DNA of 64,000 bases from Streptomyces sp. CB09001 (GTDB lineage: Bacteria > Actinomycetota > Actinomycetes > Streptomycetales > Streptomycetaceae). The notes beneath the pieces were generated by a model. The model ran no database searches and was not told where the DNA came from. It was given only the letters and a program-made list of their open reading frames with translations. The stretch spans positions 5,323,001 through 5,387,000 of the forward strand of contig NZ_CP026730.1 in assembly GCF_003369795.1 (NCBI RefSeq). Direction: 5' to 3'. Positions within the stretch are counted from its first letter, which is position 1, and every line of letters begins with the position of its first letter. The translations under genes were made by a program, and so were the position numbers. This document shows positions 34,245-43,009 of this stretch, one piece after another.

Positions 34245-35869
34245 TGGGGTTCGCACGTACGTGCTCGGTGGCGCTCGTCGGCGTCGAGGGCGTGGTGGTC
34301 GAGGTCCAGGCCGACCTGGAGCCGGGCGTGGCGGCCTTCACGCTGGTGGGACTGCCGGACAAGAGCCTCACGGAGAGCCGGGACCGGGTACGGGCGGCCG
34401 TGGCGAACTCGGGTGCGGAGTGGCCCCAGAAGAAGCTGACGGTCGGTCTCAGCCCGGCCTCGGTGCCCAAGAGCGGCAGCGGCTTCGACCTCGCCGTCGC
34501 CGCGAGCGTCCTGGGCGCGGCGGAGCGGATCGACCCGCGGGTCCTGGCCGACATCGTGATGATCGGAGAGCTGGGTCTCGACGGCCGGGTGCGGCCGGTG
34601 CGCGGCATCCTGCCGGCGGTCCTGGCCGCGGCCGAGGCCGGCTACGAACAGGTGGTCGTGCCGGAGTGCGCCGCGGCCGAGGCGTCCCTGGTCCCCGGCG
34701 TGTCGGTGCTCGGCGTGCACAGCCTGCGCCAGCTGATCGCCGTCCTCGCCGACGAACCCGTGCCGGAGGAGGAACAGGACCTCCAGGGCCGCCCCGACCC
34801 GCTCATGGCCGGTCTGCGCATGCCCGGCACCGGCGCGGCCACCGGAATGCACAGCATGGGAGCGGCACAGCACGACCACGGGCACGACCTCGCCGACGTC
34901 GTCGGCCAGGAGTCGGCGCGCACGGCGGTGGAGGTCGCCGCGGCCGGTCGGCACCACCTGTTCCTGGAAGGCCCGCCCGGCGCCGGCAAGACCATGCTCG
35001 CCGAGCGGCTGCCCGCCATCCTGCCCCGGCTCTGTCGGGCGGAGTCCCTCGAGGTCACCGCCGTGCACTCGGTGGCGGGCCTGCTGCCGCCGGGCAAGCC
35101 CCTGATCGACGTGGCCCCCTACTGCGCTCCCCACCACTCCGCCACGATGCAGGCCCTCGTCGGCGGCGGCCCCGGCATGGCGCGGCCGGGAGCGGTGTCG
35201 CTGGCGCACCGGGGCGTCCTGTTCCTGGACGAGACCCCGGAGTTCGGCAGCCACGCGCTCGACGCGCTGCGTCAGCCGCTGGAGGCCGGGCACGTCGTCA
35301 TCGCGCGCAGTGCGGGCGTGGTGCGCTTCCCCGCGCGGTTCCTGATGGTGCTCGCCGCCAATCCCTGCCCCTGCGGGCGGTTCTCGCGGACCGACGAGCT
35401 GTGCGAATGCCCGTCCTCGGCGATCCGCCGCTACCAGGCCAGGCTGTCCGGACCACTGCTCGACCGGGTCGACCTGCGGGTCGAGGTGGAGCGGGTCACC
35501 CGCAGCCAGCTGGCCGGTGACGGCACCCGGGGCGACTCCACCCAGGCCGTCGCCGACCGGGTCCGGGCGGCCCGGGACCGGGCGGCCGCACGCCTCGCGG
35601 GGACCCCATGGCGGTCGAACAGCGAGGTGCCCGGCCGGGAGCTGCGCAGCCGCTGGCGCGCCGCAGCCGGTGCGCTGGAGGAGGCGGAGCGCAGTCTGGA
35701 ACGCGGCGTGCTCACCGCCCGAGGACTCGACCGGGTCCTGCGCGTCGCCTGGACCGTCGCGGACCTCGTCGGCCACGACCGCCCCGACGCACGGGACGTC
35801 GCCCTGGCACTGCAGCTGCGCACCGGGGTGCCGCGGGGGGTCCCGATGGCCCTGGGAGCACTGGCATGA
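34244..35869 (+). CDS. comM: ComM/Mg-chelatase-like AAA ATPase (YifB)
   Basis: A 541-residue hexameric helicase-like ATPase. The N-terminal Lon-protease-like domain has VALVGVEGVVVEVQADL and the fold with TLVGLPDKSLTESRDRVRAA; AAA motifs include EGPPGAGKTMLAERLPAILP, the Walker B region RGVLFLDE, and the zinc-like loop NPCPCGRFSRTDELCECP. In naturally competent bacteria ComM helps branch migration during transformation; its role in Streptomyces is not known. It is coupled to yraN and its last bases overlap dprA. Confidence 0.92.
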   Translation: MGFARTCSVALVGVEGVVVEVQADLEPGVAAFTLVGLPDKSLTESRDRVRAAVANSGAEWPQKKLTVGLSPASVPKSGSGFDLAVAASVLGAAERIDPRVLADIVMIGELGLDGRVRPVRGILPAVLAAAEAGYEQVVVPECAAAEASLVPGVSVLGVHSLRQLIAVLADEPVPEEEQDLQGRPDPLMAGLRMPGTGAATGMHSMGAAQHDHGHDLADVVGQESARTAVEVAAAGRHHLFLEGPPGAGKTMLAERLPAILPRLCRAESLEVTAVHSVAGLLPPGKPLIDVAPYCAPHHSATMQALVGGGPGMARPGAVSLAHRGVLFLDETPEFGSHALDALRQPLEAGHVVIARSAGVVRFPARFLMVLAANPCPCGRFSRTDELCECPSSAIRRYQARLSGPLLDRVDLRVEVERVTRSQLAGDGTRGDSTQAVADRVRAARDRAAARLAGTPWRSNSEVPGRELRSRWRAAAGALEEAERSLERGVLTARGLDRVLRVAWTVADLVGHDRPDARDVALALQLRTGVPRGVPMALGALA

Positions 35870-37446
35870 GCGGGGGCACCAGGCCGGCGCAGGACGCCGT
35901 CCCGAGCGGTGACACCGGGGCGAAGGCGAGCGCGACCCTCTTCCCCGACGCCGCCGTGTCCTTCGGCGGCGGAAGCCCGGCCGAGGGCGAGGCGGTGGCC
36001 CGGGCACCGCAGGACGCCGCGCTCGGCGGTGACGCCCGCGACGGGAGCGGACCGCGGAGTGAGGCGCCGGGCGACGATGCACTGGACGATGCGGCGCTGG
36101 ACGAGGCGAGCTTGGACGATGCGGCGCTGGACGAGGCGAGCTTGGACGATGCGGCGCCGGCCGGGCCGGATCTCGCGGTCGGGGGCGATGCCGTGGACGG
36201 CGTCGCCGCCGGGCCCCGTTCCGCCGTGGAAAGCCGTTCCGCCGCCGGGCCCGGTGGCGCGGGCCCGGGCGTCGACGGGAGCGGCACGAGCGGTGAGGGA
36301 CCGGAGGACCGAGAGCTGCTCGGGAGGGTCTTCCTCGCCCGGGTGCTCGAGCCCGGTGACGAGACGGGCGGGCGGTGGGTGCGCGAGCGCGGTGTCCCGG
36401 AGGTGGTGCGGCGCCTGCGCGAGGGCGGACGCGCGCTGCCGGGGGCGAGCGAGAAGCGGTGGGCCGGGCTGTGCGCTCGGGCGGGCCGCGCCGACCCCCA
36501 TCGTGACCTGGCCGATGCCCGGTCCGCGGGGGCGCGGTTCGTGGTCCCCGGCACCGCGGAGTGGCCGGGGCAGCTCGACGACCTCGGCGATGCCCGGCCG
36601 CTCGGGCTGTGGGTGCGGGGCGGGCCCAGCCTGCGCATGTGGGCACTCAGGTCGGTCGCCGTCGTCGGCGCCCGCGCCTGCACCGAGTACGGCGCCCACA
36701 TGGCCGCCACCCTCTCCGCCGGCCTGGCCGAGCGCGGCTGGGTCGTGGTCTCGGGCGGCGCCTACGGAATCGACGGCGCCGCCCACCGCGGTGCCCTCGG
36801 GGCCGGCGGCGCCACCGCGGCGGTCCTCGCCTGCGGGGTCGACCGCCCCTACCCTCCCGGGCACACCGCGCTGATCAGCAGGATCGCCGAGCAGGGCCTG
36901 GTCGTCGGCGAGCTGCCACCGGGCGATCACCCGACGCCGAGCAGATTCATCCTGCGCAACCGGGTCATCGCCGCGCTCACCAGGGGCACCGTGGTCGTCG
37001 AAGCCGCCCACCGCAGCGGTTCGCTGGTCACGGCCCGGGCGGCCCGGCGGCTGGGCCGGCACGTGATGGGAGTGCCGGGACCCGCGACCAGTGCCCTCTC
37101 CGCCGGTGTGCACGAGATGCTGCGCGGTGACGCGGTGCTCGTCGGCGACGCCGCCGAGGTGGTCGAGCTGGTCGGCGACATGGGAGAGCTCCCGCCGGAG
37201 CGGCGCGGGCCCGTCCTCCCCACCGATCTGCTGGAGCCCCGGACCCGCCAGGTGCTGGCCGGGCTCCCCGGGCGGGGAAGGGCGACGGCGGCGGAGGTGG
37301 CGCTCCGCGCCCAGACCACCCAGGACGACGCGGTCGCGAGGCTGTACGAGCTTCGAGCACTCGGTTACGTCGAACGACACGGCGACGGCTGGAAGTTGAC
37401 ACGCCAGGCGATGATCTCGGTTCGCGGTGGTCGCAGCCCGTGCTGA
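35866..37446 (+). CDS. dprA: DNA processing protein DprA with expanded N-terminus
   Basis: A 526-residue DprA; the family is usually 280-400 residues. The conserved part begins at about 145 (LLGRVFLARVLEPGD). The Rossmann domain is at about 260-430 with SVAVVGARACTEYG, SGGAYGIDGAAHRGAL and the RFILRNRVIAALTRGTVVVEA region; a winged helix ends the protein. Residues 1-140 are Asp/Ala/Gly/Pro-rich low complexity and include two exact copies of DDAALDEASL from a 30-bp tandem repeat. DprA loads RecA on incoming single-stranded DNA. The start MSGGTRPA overlaps comM by four bases and matches the family start, so the expansion is an insertion after it. Confidence 0.9.
   Translation: MSGGTRPAQDAVPSGDTGAKASATLFPDAAVSFGGGSPAEGEAVARAPQDAALGGDARDGSGPRSEAPGDDALDDAALDEASLDDAALDEASLDDAAPAGPDLAVGGDAVDGVAAGPRSAVESRSAAGPGGAGPGVDGSGTSGEGPEDRELLGRVFLARVLEPGDETGGRWVRERGVPEVVRRLREGGRALPGASEKRWAGLCARAGRADPHRDLADARSAGARFVVPGTAEWPGQLDDLGDARPLGLWVRGGPSLRMWALRSVAVVGARACTEYGAHMAATLSAGLAERGWVVVSGGAYGIDGAAHRGALGAGGATAAVLACGVDRPYPPGHTALISRIAEQGLVVGELPPGDHPTPSRFILRNRVIAALTRGTVVVEAAHRSGSLVTARAARRLGRHVMGVPGPATSALSAGVHEMLRGDAVLVGDAAEVVELVGDMGELPPERRGPVLPTDLLEPRTRQVLAGLPGRGRATAAEVALRAQTTQDDAVARLYELRALGYVERHGDGWKLTRQAMISVRGGRSPC
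36088..36157 (+). repeat. 30-bp tandem repeat inside dprA
   Basis: Two exact 30-bp copies (36088-36117 and 36118-36147) and ten further bases of a third copy. The unit is in frame and encodes DAALDEASLD. Polymorphism in copy number between strains would be expected. Confidence 0.9.
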
Positions 37447-37728
37447 CGCACCGTGTTCGGCCGTCCGGGGGAACCCCGACGCCCGTGGGGATTCTGGCAG
37501 TTGAGGTATTCGAGTGATCACCCAGAGCGATCATCGTCCCCCCTGTAGAGCGTTCGGCGGAACGTATCTGCGTAGGGTGCCCGCCCGCTCCTTCGCACAC
37601 CGCGACGGCCCAGTCACGCTACGCTCACGATGACCCCCACGCAGACGGCCGACAGCAGGCGACAACCAGAAAGCAGACCGGCGGCCACAGGCAGATCCAC
37701 ATCACGGCAGAACGGCACTAGGCGACGA

Positions 37729-38571
37729 ATGCCCCAGCACACCTCCGGGTCCGACCGGGCGGCGATCCCCCCAGCCGCCCGCGACGGTGGCAGCGTGCGA
37801 CCGTCCGCCCCCTCGACGCTCGACGAGCTGTGGCGGTCGTACAAGACGACCGGCGACGAGCGGCTGCGGGAACAGCTGATCCTGCACTACTCGCCCCTCG
37901 TGAAATACGTGGCGGGCCGGGTCAGCGTGGGGCTGCCGCCCAACGTCGAGCAGGCCGACTTCGTCTCCTCCGGGGTGTTCGGCCTGATCGACGCCATCGA
38001 GAAGTTCGACGTCGACCGGGAGATCAAGTTCGAGACGTACGCGATCACCCGGATCCGGGGCGCGATGATCGACGAACTGCGGGCGCTGGACTGGATCCCG
38101 CGGTCGGTGCGGCAGAAGGCGCGCAACGTCGAGCGCGCGTACGCGACGCTGGAGGCACGCCTGCGGCGCACCCCCTCGGAGAGCGAGGTCGCCGTGGAGA
38201 TGGGGATCGCGGTGGAGGACCTCCACGCGGTCTTCAGCCAGCTGTCGCTGGCCAATGTGGTGGCCCTGGAGGAGCTGCTGCACGCGGGCGGCGAGGGCGG
38301 CGGCCGGCTGAGCCTGATGGACACCCTGGAGGACACCGCCGCCGACAACCCGGTGGAGGTCGCCGAGGACCGTGAGCTGCGGCGGCTCCTGGCCCGGGCG
38401 ATCAACACGCTGCCGGAGCGGGAGAAGACCGTCGTCACGCTGTACTACTACGAGGGCCTCACGCTCGCCGAGATCGGGAACGTGCTGGGTGTGACGGAGA
38501 GCAGGGTCAGCCAGATCCACACCAAGTCGGTGTTGCAACTGCGCGCCAAACTGGCGGGCTTCGGCCGCTGA
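37729..38571 (+). CDS. whiG: RNA polymerase sigma factor WhiG
   Basis: A 280-residue sigma factor of the FliA/sigma-28 group that starts sporulation in aerial hyphae. Region 2 is HYSPLVKYVAGRVSVGLPPNV... DFVSSGVFGLIDAIEKFD, then region 3 around TPSESEVAVEMGIAVEDLHAV, and region 4 LPEREKTVVTLYYYEGLTLAEIG, GVTESRVSQIHTKSV. The start ATG at 37729 (MPQHTSG) gives exactly the known length. Its activity is antagonised by RsiG with c-di-GMP in Streptomyces; rsiG is not in the window. The dprA-whiG order is conserved; 283 bp separate them, with TAGGGT at 37573-37578 as a possible -10. Confidence 0.97.
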   Translation: MPQHTSGSDRAAIPPAARDGGSVRPSAPSTLDELWRSYKTTGDERLREQLILHYSPLVKYVAGRVSVGLPPNVEQADFVSSGVFGLIDAIEKFDVDREIKFETYAITRIRGAMIDELRALDWIPRSVRQKARNVERAYATLEARLRRTPSESEVAVEMGIAVEDLHAVFSQLSLANVVALEELLHAGGEGGGRLSLMDTLEDTAADNPVEVAEDRELRRLLARAINTLPEREKTVVTLYYYEGLTLAEIGNVLGVTESRVSQIHTKSVLQLRAKLAGFGR

Positions 38572-38675
38572 CCTGGGCTTGCGGCACGCGGTCGGCCCCG
38601 CCTCCGGCCCGGTCGGCGGACGGCTGGCCGGTCGAGTGACTCCCGTACGCGGTGCCGCGTCCGTAAAGTGGTGAC

Positions 38676-39257
38676 GTGCCAAGGATTCGAGCGGCCTCTG
38701 TGGCCGAGCACCGGTCGATGCAGCGTGCCGCCCTGCTGGACGCGGCACGCTCCCTGCTGTCCGACGGCGGAACGGAGGCGCTGACCTTCCCCGCCCTCGC
38801 CGAACGGACGGGTCTCGCCCGGTCGTCCGTCTACGAGTACTTCCGGTCGCGCGCGGCGGTGGTCGAGGAGCTGTGCGCCGTCGACTTCCCCGTCTGGGCC
38901 GCCGAGGTCGAGGCCGCGATGGAGCGCGAGACGGCCCCCGACGCCAAGGTCGAGGCGTATGTGCGCAAGCAGCTCGACCTGGTCGGAGACCGGCGGCACC
39001 GTGCCGTCGTGGCCATCTCCGCGAGCGAGCTGGACGCCGCTGCGCGCGAGAAGATCCGGGCGGCGCACGGCGGGCTGATCGCGATGATCGTCGAGGCCCT
39101 GGGTGAGATGGGGCACGGCCAGCCGCGGCTGGCGGCGATGCTCCTCCAGGGCGTCGTGGACGCGGCCGTACGGCGGATCGAGCTCGGCGCGGCGGAGGAG
39201 CCGGGGGCGATCACGGAGGCGGCGGTCTCCATGGCGTTGCGCGGCGTGCGGGGCTGA
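38676..39257 (+). CDS. TetR-family transcriptional regulator
   Basis: A 193-residue TetR-type repressor. The N-terminal helix-turn-helix is typical: AALLDAARSLLSDGGTEALTFPALAERTGLARSSVYEYFRSR. The ligand-binding half is variable. The GTG start has GTGGTGAC upstream and TAAAGT at 38665-38670 as a possible -10. Its last 47 bases overlap the convergent M23 gene. The target is unknown; it is conserved between whiG and rpsB in Streptomyces. Confidence 0.9.
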   Translation: MPRIRAASVAEHRSMQRAALLDAARSLLSDGGTEALTFPALAERTGLARSSVYEYFRSRAAVVEELCAVDFPVWAAEVEAAMERETAPDAKVEAYVRKQLDLVGDRRHRAVVAISASELDAAAREKIRAAHGGLIAMIVEALGEMGHGQPRLAAMLLQGVVDAAVRRIELGAAEEPGAITEAAVSMALRGVRG

Positions 39258-39900
39258 TCTCCGCGCGGTCGGGCAACGGCACCCCCGCCACCGGCAGCAG
39301 CCTCGACGGACCCGCGTCCAGCAGCCACGGCGGGAGCAGGGACAGCGGGTTCAGATAGACCTCGCCCCGCAGCAGGCCCCAGTGCAGACAGGCCGTGCAG
39401 TGCGAACCGGCCGGCTGCACCGTGCCGAGCAGCTCGCCGGCCGCGACCTCGTCACCCTTCCTCACGGCCGCCTCGACGGGGGCGAACGTCGTCCGCAAGG
39501 GTGGTTCGCCCGTTCTCGTCAGTTCCACCGAGACCACCCCCCGGCCCGCGACCGGCCCCGCGAACGACACTCTTCCCGCGGCCACCGCCCGTACCGGCGC
39601 CCCGGTGCCCGCCGCGAGGTCCACGCCCCGGTGTCCCGGTCCGTACGGGGTTGCCGGGGGCTCCCAGCCCCGCAGGACCACGGGCCGGGTGCCGACCGGC
39701 CAGGACCTGGCCACGGCCGGAACCGTCGGCGCTGCCGGAACCGTCGGCGGCACCGGATCGGACAGGGCCAGAACGGCGGCCACCGGCGCCGGACCCGGCG
39801 GCCCCGAGGCCCGGACGGTCAGGACGGCCACGGTCAGGACGCCCGGCAGCAGTAGCAGTACCAGCCGGGTACACACGCTCACCCATCGCCTCGTTCGCAT
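39211..39900 (-). CDS. Secreted M23-family protein with altered active site
   Basis: A 229-residue protein with an N-terminal signal anchor (RLVLLLLPGVLTVAVLTV, about 12-29), a Pro-rich linker and a C-terminal LytM/M23 domain. The first zinc motif HRGVD (His90, Asp94) is present, and AAGRVSFAGPVAGRGVVSVEL is the usual beta core. In the final motif, which is HxH in active enzymes, the first His, the catalytic base, is Cys171 (ACLHWGL), while the zinc-binding His173 remains. It is therefore probably inactive or uses another chemistry, such as a regulator of a wall enzyme. The start ATG at 39900 was preferred over an upstream ATG because it opens the signal sequence. Confidence 0.8.
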   Translation of the reverse strand: MRTRRWVSVCTRLVLLLLPGVLTVAVLTVRASGPPGPAPVAAVLALSDPVPPTVPAAPTVPAVARSWPVGTRPVVLRGWEPPATPYGPGHRGVDLAAGTGAPVRAVAAGRVSFAGPVAGRGVVSVELTRTGEPPLRTTFAPVEAAVRKGDEVAAGELLGTVQPAGSHCTACLHWGLLRGEVYLNPLSLLPPWLLDAGPSRLLPVAGVPLPDRAEISPARRATPWRPPPP

Positions 39901-39997
39901 ACGGGCACCGTCCCGCACCAGGGGCGACCGCCGCCCGGCTCTGTGGACCTCGCCCCGGTTGTGGACAGCCGCGTCACCCGGTACCCCGCGGGTCCCG

Positions 39998-40003
39998 TAC
40001 ACT
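39998..40003 (+). promoter_or_regulatory. Probable -10 box of the rpsB-tsf operon
   Basis: TACACT, a good -10 for the main sigma factor, 170 bases upstream of rpsB. The -35 region (near 39975) is weak. The long leader to rpsB could carry S2 regulation. Confidence 0.45.
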
Positions 40004-40171
40004 TCTGGTGGCGATCCGGGTCACCGGGTCGACTTCGCACGCCCCGACACGAGGCCCCACCAGGTTCGTGTCAGCGCCCCTCGGTCCCTAGTGGCAGGCG
40101 CGTCGCGGGCGTCAGGCGCGGGAGCCGTCCGGCTCGCGCGGCACAACCGAGAAAACCAAGGAGATACGGCC

Positions 40172-41101
40172 ATGGCCGTCGTCACGATGCGGGAGCTGCT
40201 GGAAAGCGGCGTCCACTTCGGTCACCAGACCCGCCGTTGGAACCCGAAGATGAAGCGCTTCATCTTCACCGAGCGCAACGGCATCTACATCATCGACCTG
40301 CTCCAGTCGCTGTCGTACATCGACCGCGCCTACGAGTTCGTCAAGGAGACCGTCGCCCACGGCGGCACGGTCATGTTCGTCGGCACGAAGAAGCAGGCGC
40401 AGGAGGCCATCGCCGAGCAGGCCACCCGCGTCGGCATGCCCTACGTCAACCAGCGCTGGCTGGGCGGCATGCTCACCAACTTCTCGACCGTCTACAAGCG
40501 CCTGCAGCGCCTGAAGGAGCTCGAGCAGATCGACTTCGAGGACGTGGCCGCCTCCGGCCTCACCAAGAAGGAGCTGCTGGTCCTCTCCCGCGAGAAGGCC
40601 AAGCTGGAGAAGACCCTCGGCGGTATCCGCGAGATGTCCAAGGTGCCCAGCGCCGTCTGGATCGTGGACACCAAGAAGGAGCACATCGCGGTCGGCGAGG
40701 CCCGGAAGCTCAACATCCCGGTCGTCGCCATCCTCGACACCAACTGCGACCCCGACGAGGTCGACTACAAGATCCCGGGCAACGACGACGCGATCCGCTC
40801 CGTCACCCTGCTCACCCGTGTGATCGCCGACGCCGTCGCCGAGGGCCTCATCGCCCGTTCCGGCGCTGCCGGTGGCGCCAAGGGCGACAAGGCCGCCGGT
40901 GAGCCGCTCGCCGCGTGGGAGCGTGACCTGCTCGAGGGCGAGAAGGCCGAGAAGACGGACGACGCCGAGGCCGCCGAGAAGCCCGCCGAGGCTCCCGCTG
41001 CCGAGGCCGCCGAGAAGCCCGCCGAGGACGCCCCTGCCGAGGCCCCCGCCGCCGAGGCGCCGGCCGCCGAGGCCCCGGCCGCGGACGCCGAGCAGGCCTG
41101 A
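40172..41101 (+). CDS. rpsB: 30S ribosomal protein S2
   Basis: A 309-residue S2. MAVVTMRELLESGVHFGHQTRRWNP and the signature YVNQRWLGGMLTNFSTV are complete, up to RARRVTL-type end; the C-terminal 50 residues are an Ala/Glu/Pro repeat (AAEAPAAE) that is an actinobacterial extension. Start is the ATG with AAGGAG upstream. A strong hairpin separates it from tsf, so the downstream gene is likely expressed at a lower level. Confidence 0.97.
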   Translation: MAVVTMRELLESGVHFGHQTRRWNPKMKRFIFTERNGIYIIDLLQSLSYIDRAYEFVKETVAHGGTVMFVGTKKQAQEAIAEQATRVGMPYVNQRWLGGMLTNFSTVYKRLQRLKELEQIDFEDVAASGLTKKELLVLSREKAKLEKTLGGIREMSKVPSAVWIVDTKKEHIAVGEARKLNIPVVAILDTNCDPDEVDYKIPGNDDAIRSVTLLTRVIADAVAEGLIARSGAAGGAKGDKAAGEPLAAWERDLLEGEKAEKTDDAEAAEKPAEAPAAEAAEKPAEDAPAEAPAAEAPAAEAPAADAEQA

Positions 41102-41120
41102 CCCCTCACCACCTTCGGGT

Positions 41121-41158
41121 GCCGGACGGCGGGGGCCACACAGCCCCCGCCGTCCGGC
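41121..41158 (+). terminator. Hairpin between rpsB and tsf
   Basis: A perfect 16-bp stem (41121-41136 with 41143-41158) with the loop CACACA. It lacks a T-run and lies within an operon, so it is probably a partial terminator that sets the S2 to EF-Ts ratio. Confidence 0.75.
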
Positions 41159-41195
41159 CCGTAGATCTTCAGACTTCGAGAGAGATTCCGGAATC

Positions 41196-42032
41196 ATGGC
41201 GAACTACACCGCCGCCGACGTCAAGAAGCTCCGCGAGCTCACCGGCGCCGGCATGATGGACTGCAAGAAGGCGCTGGACGAGGCCGAGGGCAACGTCGAG
41301 AAGGCCGTCGAGGCGCTCCGCATCAAGGGTCAGAAGGGCGTCGCCAAGCGCGAGGGCCGCTCTGCCGAGAACGGTGCCGTCGTCTCGATCATCGCCGACG
41401 ACAACACCTCGGGTGTGATCGTCGAGCTGAAGTGCGAGACGGACTTCGTCGCCAAGGGCGAGAAGTTCCAGAACGTCGCGAAGACCATCGCCGAGCACGT
41501 CGCCAAGGCCGCCCCGGCCGACCTCGAGGCCCTGCTCGCCTCCGAGATCGAGCCCGGCAAGACCGTCCAGGCGTACGTGGACGAGGCCAACGCCAACCTC
41601 GGCGAGAAGATCGTCCTGGACCGCTTCGCGCAGTTCTCCGGCGGCTTCGTGACCGCGTACATGCACCGCACGATGCCCGACCTGCCCCCGCAGATCGGTG
41701 TCCTCGTCGAGCTGGACAAGCCCAACGCCGAGATCGCCAAGGGCGTCGCCCAGCACATCGCCGCCTTCGCGCCGAAGTACCTCTCCAAGGAGGACGTCCC
41801 GGCCGAGGTCGTCGAGACCGAGCGCCGCGTCGCCGAGGAGACCACCCGCGCCGAGGGCAAGCCCGAGGCCGCCCTGCCGAAGATCGTCGAGGGCCGCCTC
41901 AACGGCTTCTTCAAGGACGCCACCCTGCTCGGCCAGCCCTACGCCCTGGACAACAAGAAGTCCGTCCAGAAGGTGCTGGAAGAGGCCGGTGTCAGCCTGA
42001 AGCGCTTCTCGCGCATCAAGGTCGGCATCTGA
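41196..42032 (+). CDS. tsf: Elongation factor Ts
   Basis: A 278-residue EF-Ts that regenerates EF-Tu GTP. The N-terminal UBA region MANYTAADVKKLRELTGAGMMDCKKALDEAEG is complete and the core TDFVAKGEKF, with the dimerisation domain following. Start ATG at 41196 has a GAGAGA site upstream. A 94-base leader follows the rpsB hairpin. Confidence 0.97.
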   Translation: MANYTAADVKKLRELTGAGMMDCKKALDEAEGNVEKAVEALRIKGQKGVAKREGRSAENGAVVSIIADDNTSGVIVELKCETDFVAKGEKFQNVAKTIAEHVAKAAPADLEALLASEIEPGKTVQAYVDEANANLGEKIVLDRFAQFSGGFVTAYMHRTMPDLPPQIGVLVELDKPNAEIAKGVAQHIAAFAPKYLSKEDVPAEVVETERRVAEETTRAEGKPEAALPKIVEGRLNGFFKDATLLGQPYALDNKKSVQKVLEEAGVSLKRFSRIKVGI

Positions 42033-42076
42033 GTCCGTACCGCGACGGACGCGCGACCCCGGTAGGGTCGACGCAA

Positions 42077-42131
42077 GTCGTCCGCGCCGTATGCGCATGC
42101 CGTGGCGCACGCGCGCGCGGCGGCGGACGAC
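42077..42131 (+). promoter_or_regulatory. Long imperfect hairpin in the pyrH leader
   Basis: GTCGTCCGC (42077-42085) and its exact complement (42123-42131) enclose a G/C-rich, self-complementary loop (ATGCGCAT and GCGCGC tracts). TAGGGT at 42063-42068 just upstream is a possible -10 for pyrH. The structure would lie at the 5' end of the pyrH transcript. Confidence 0.4.
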
Positions 42132-42237
42132 AGCAGATCTGACGAGGAGGCCATTGCCGCGTACGGGATGCGAAACACGCCCCCACCGGCAGTGGCCTTC
42201 TTCGTGTGTGTGACCCACGTAGAAGAGGCGAGACTCC

Positions 42238-42996
42238 ATGAGCACCAAGGCCGAGAAGAGCGACGACGGCAAAGTAAGCGGCCGCTTCATGCTGAAGCTG
42301 TCCGGAGAGGCGTTCTCCGGCGGTGGGGGCCTGGGCGTCGACCCCGACGTGGTGCACGCCATGGCACGCGAGATCGCGGCCGTCGTCCGGGACGGCGCGC
42401 AGATCGCGATCGTCATCGGCGGCGGCAACTTCTTCCGCGGCGCCGAGTTGCAGATGCGGGGCATGGACCGCGCCCGCTCCGACTACATGGGCATGCTCGG
42501 CACCGTGATGAACTGCCTGGCCCTCCAGGACTTCCTGGAGAAGGAGGGCGTCGACTGCCGCGTGCAGACCGCCATCACCATGGGCCAGGTCGCCGAGCCC
42601 TACATCCCGCTGCGCGCCGTGCGCCACCTGGAGAAGGGCCGTGTGGTCATCTTCGGCGCCGGCATGGGCATGCCCTACTTCTCCACCGACACCACCGCCG
42701 CCCAGCGCGCCCTCGAGATCGACGCCGAGGCCCTGCTCATGGGCAAGAACGGCGTGGACGGGGTCTACGACTCCGACCCCAAGACCAACCCGGACGCCGT
42801 GAAGTTCGACGCGCTCGGCTACGGCGAGGTCATCACCCGCGACCTGAAGGTCGCCGACGCCACGGCCGTCACGCTCTGCCGCGACAACAGCCTCCCGATC
42901 GTGGTCTTCGAGCTGCTGAAGGAGGGCAATATCGCCCGCGCCGTCAAGGGTGAGAAGATCGGCACGCTTGTGGGTGACCAGGGCAGCCGGGACTGA
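42238..42996 (+). CDS. pyrH: UMP kinase
   Basis: A 252-residue hexameric amino-acid-kinase-fold enzyme that phosphorylates UMP to UDP. The core MLKLSGEAFSGGGGLGVD, IVIGGGNFFRG, the UMP site MRGMDRARSDYMGML and the ATP site KNGVDGVYDSDP are complete. The start has AGAAGAGG upstream. A 205-base leader with a hairpin precedes it. Confidence 0.97.
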   Translation: MSTKAEKSDDGKVSGRFMLKLSGEAFSGGGGLGVDPDVVHAMAREIAAVVRDGAQIAIVIGGGNFFRGAELQMRGMDRARSDYMGMLGTVMNCLALQDFLEKEGVDCRVQTAITMGQVAEPYIPLRAVRHLEKGRVVIFGAGMGMPYFSTDTTAAQRALEIDAEALLMGKNGVDGVYDSDPKTNPDAVKFDALGYGEVITRDLKVADATAVTLCRDNSLPIVVFELLKEGNIARAVKGEKIGTLVGDQGSRD

Positions 42997-43009
42997 CCGG
43001 AGAACACCC

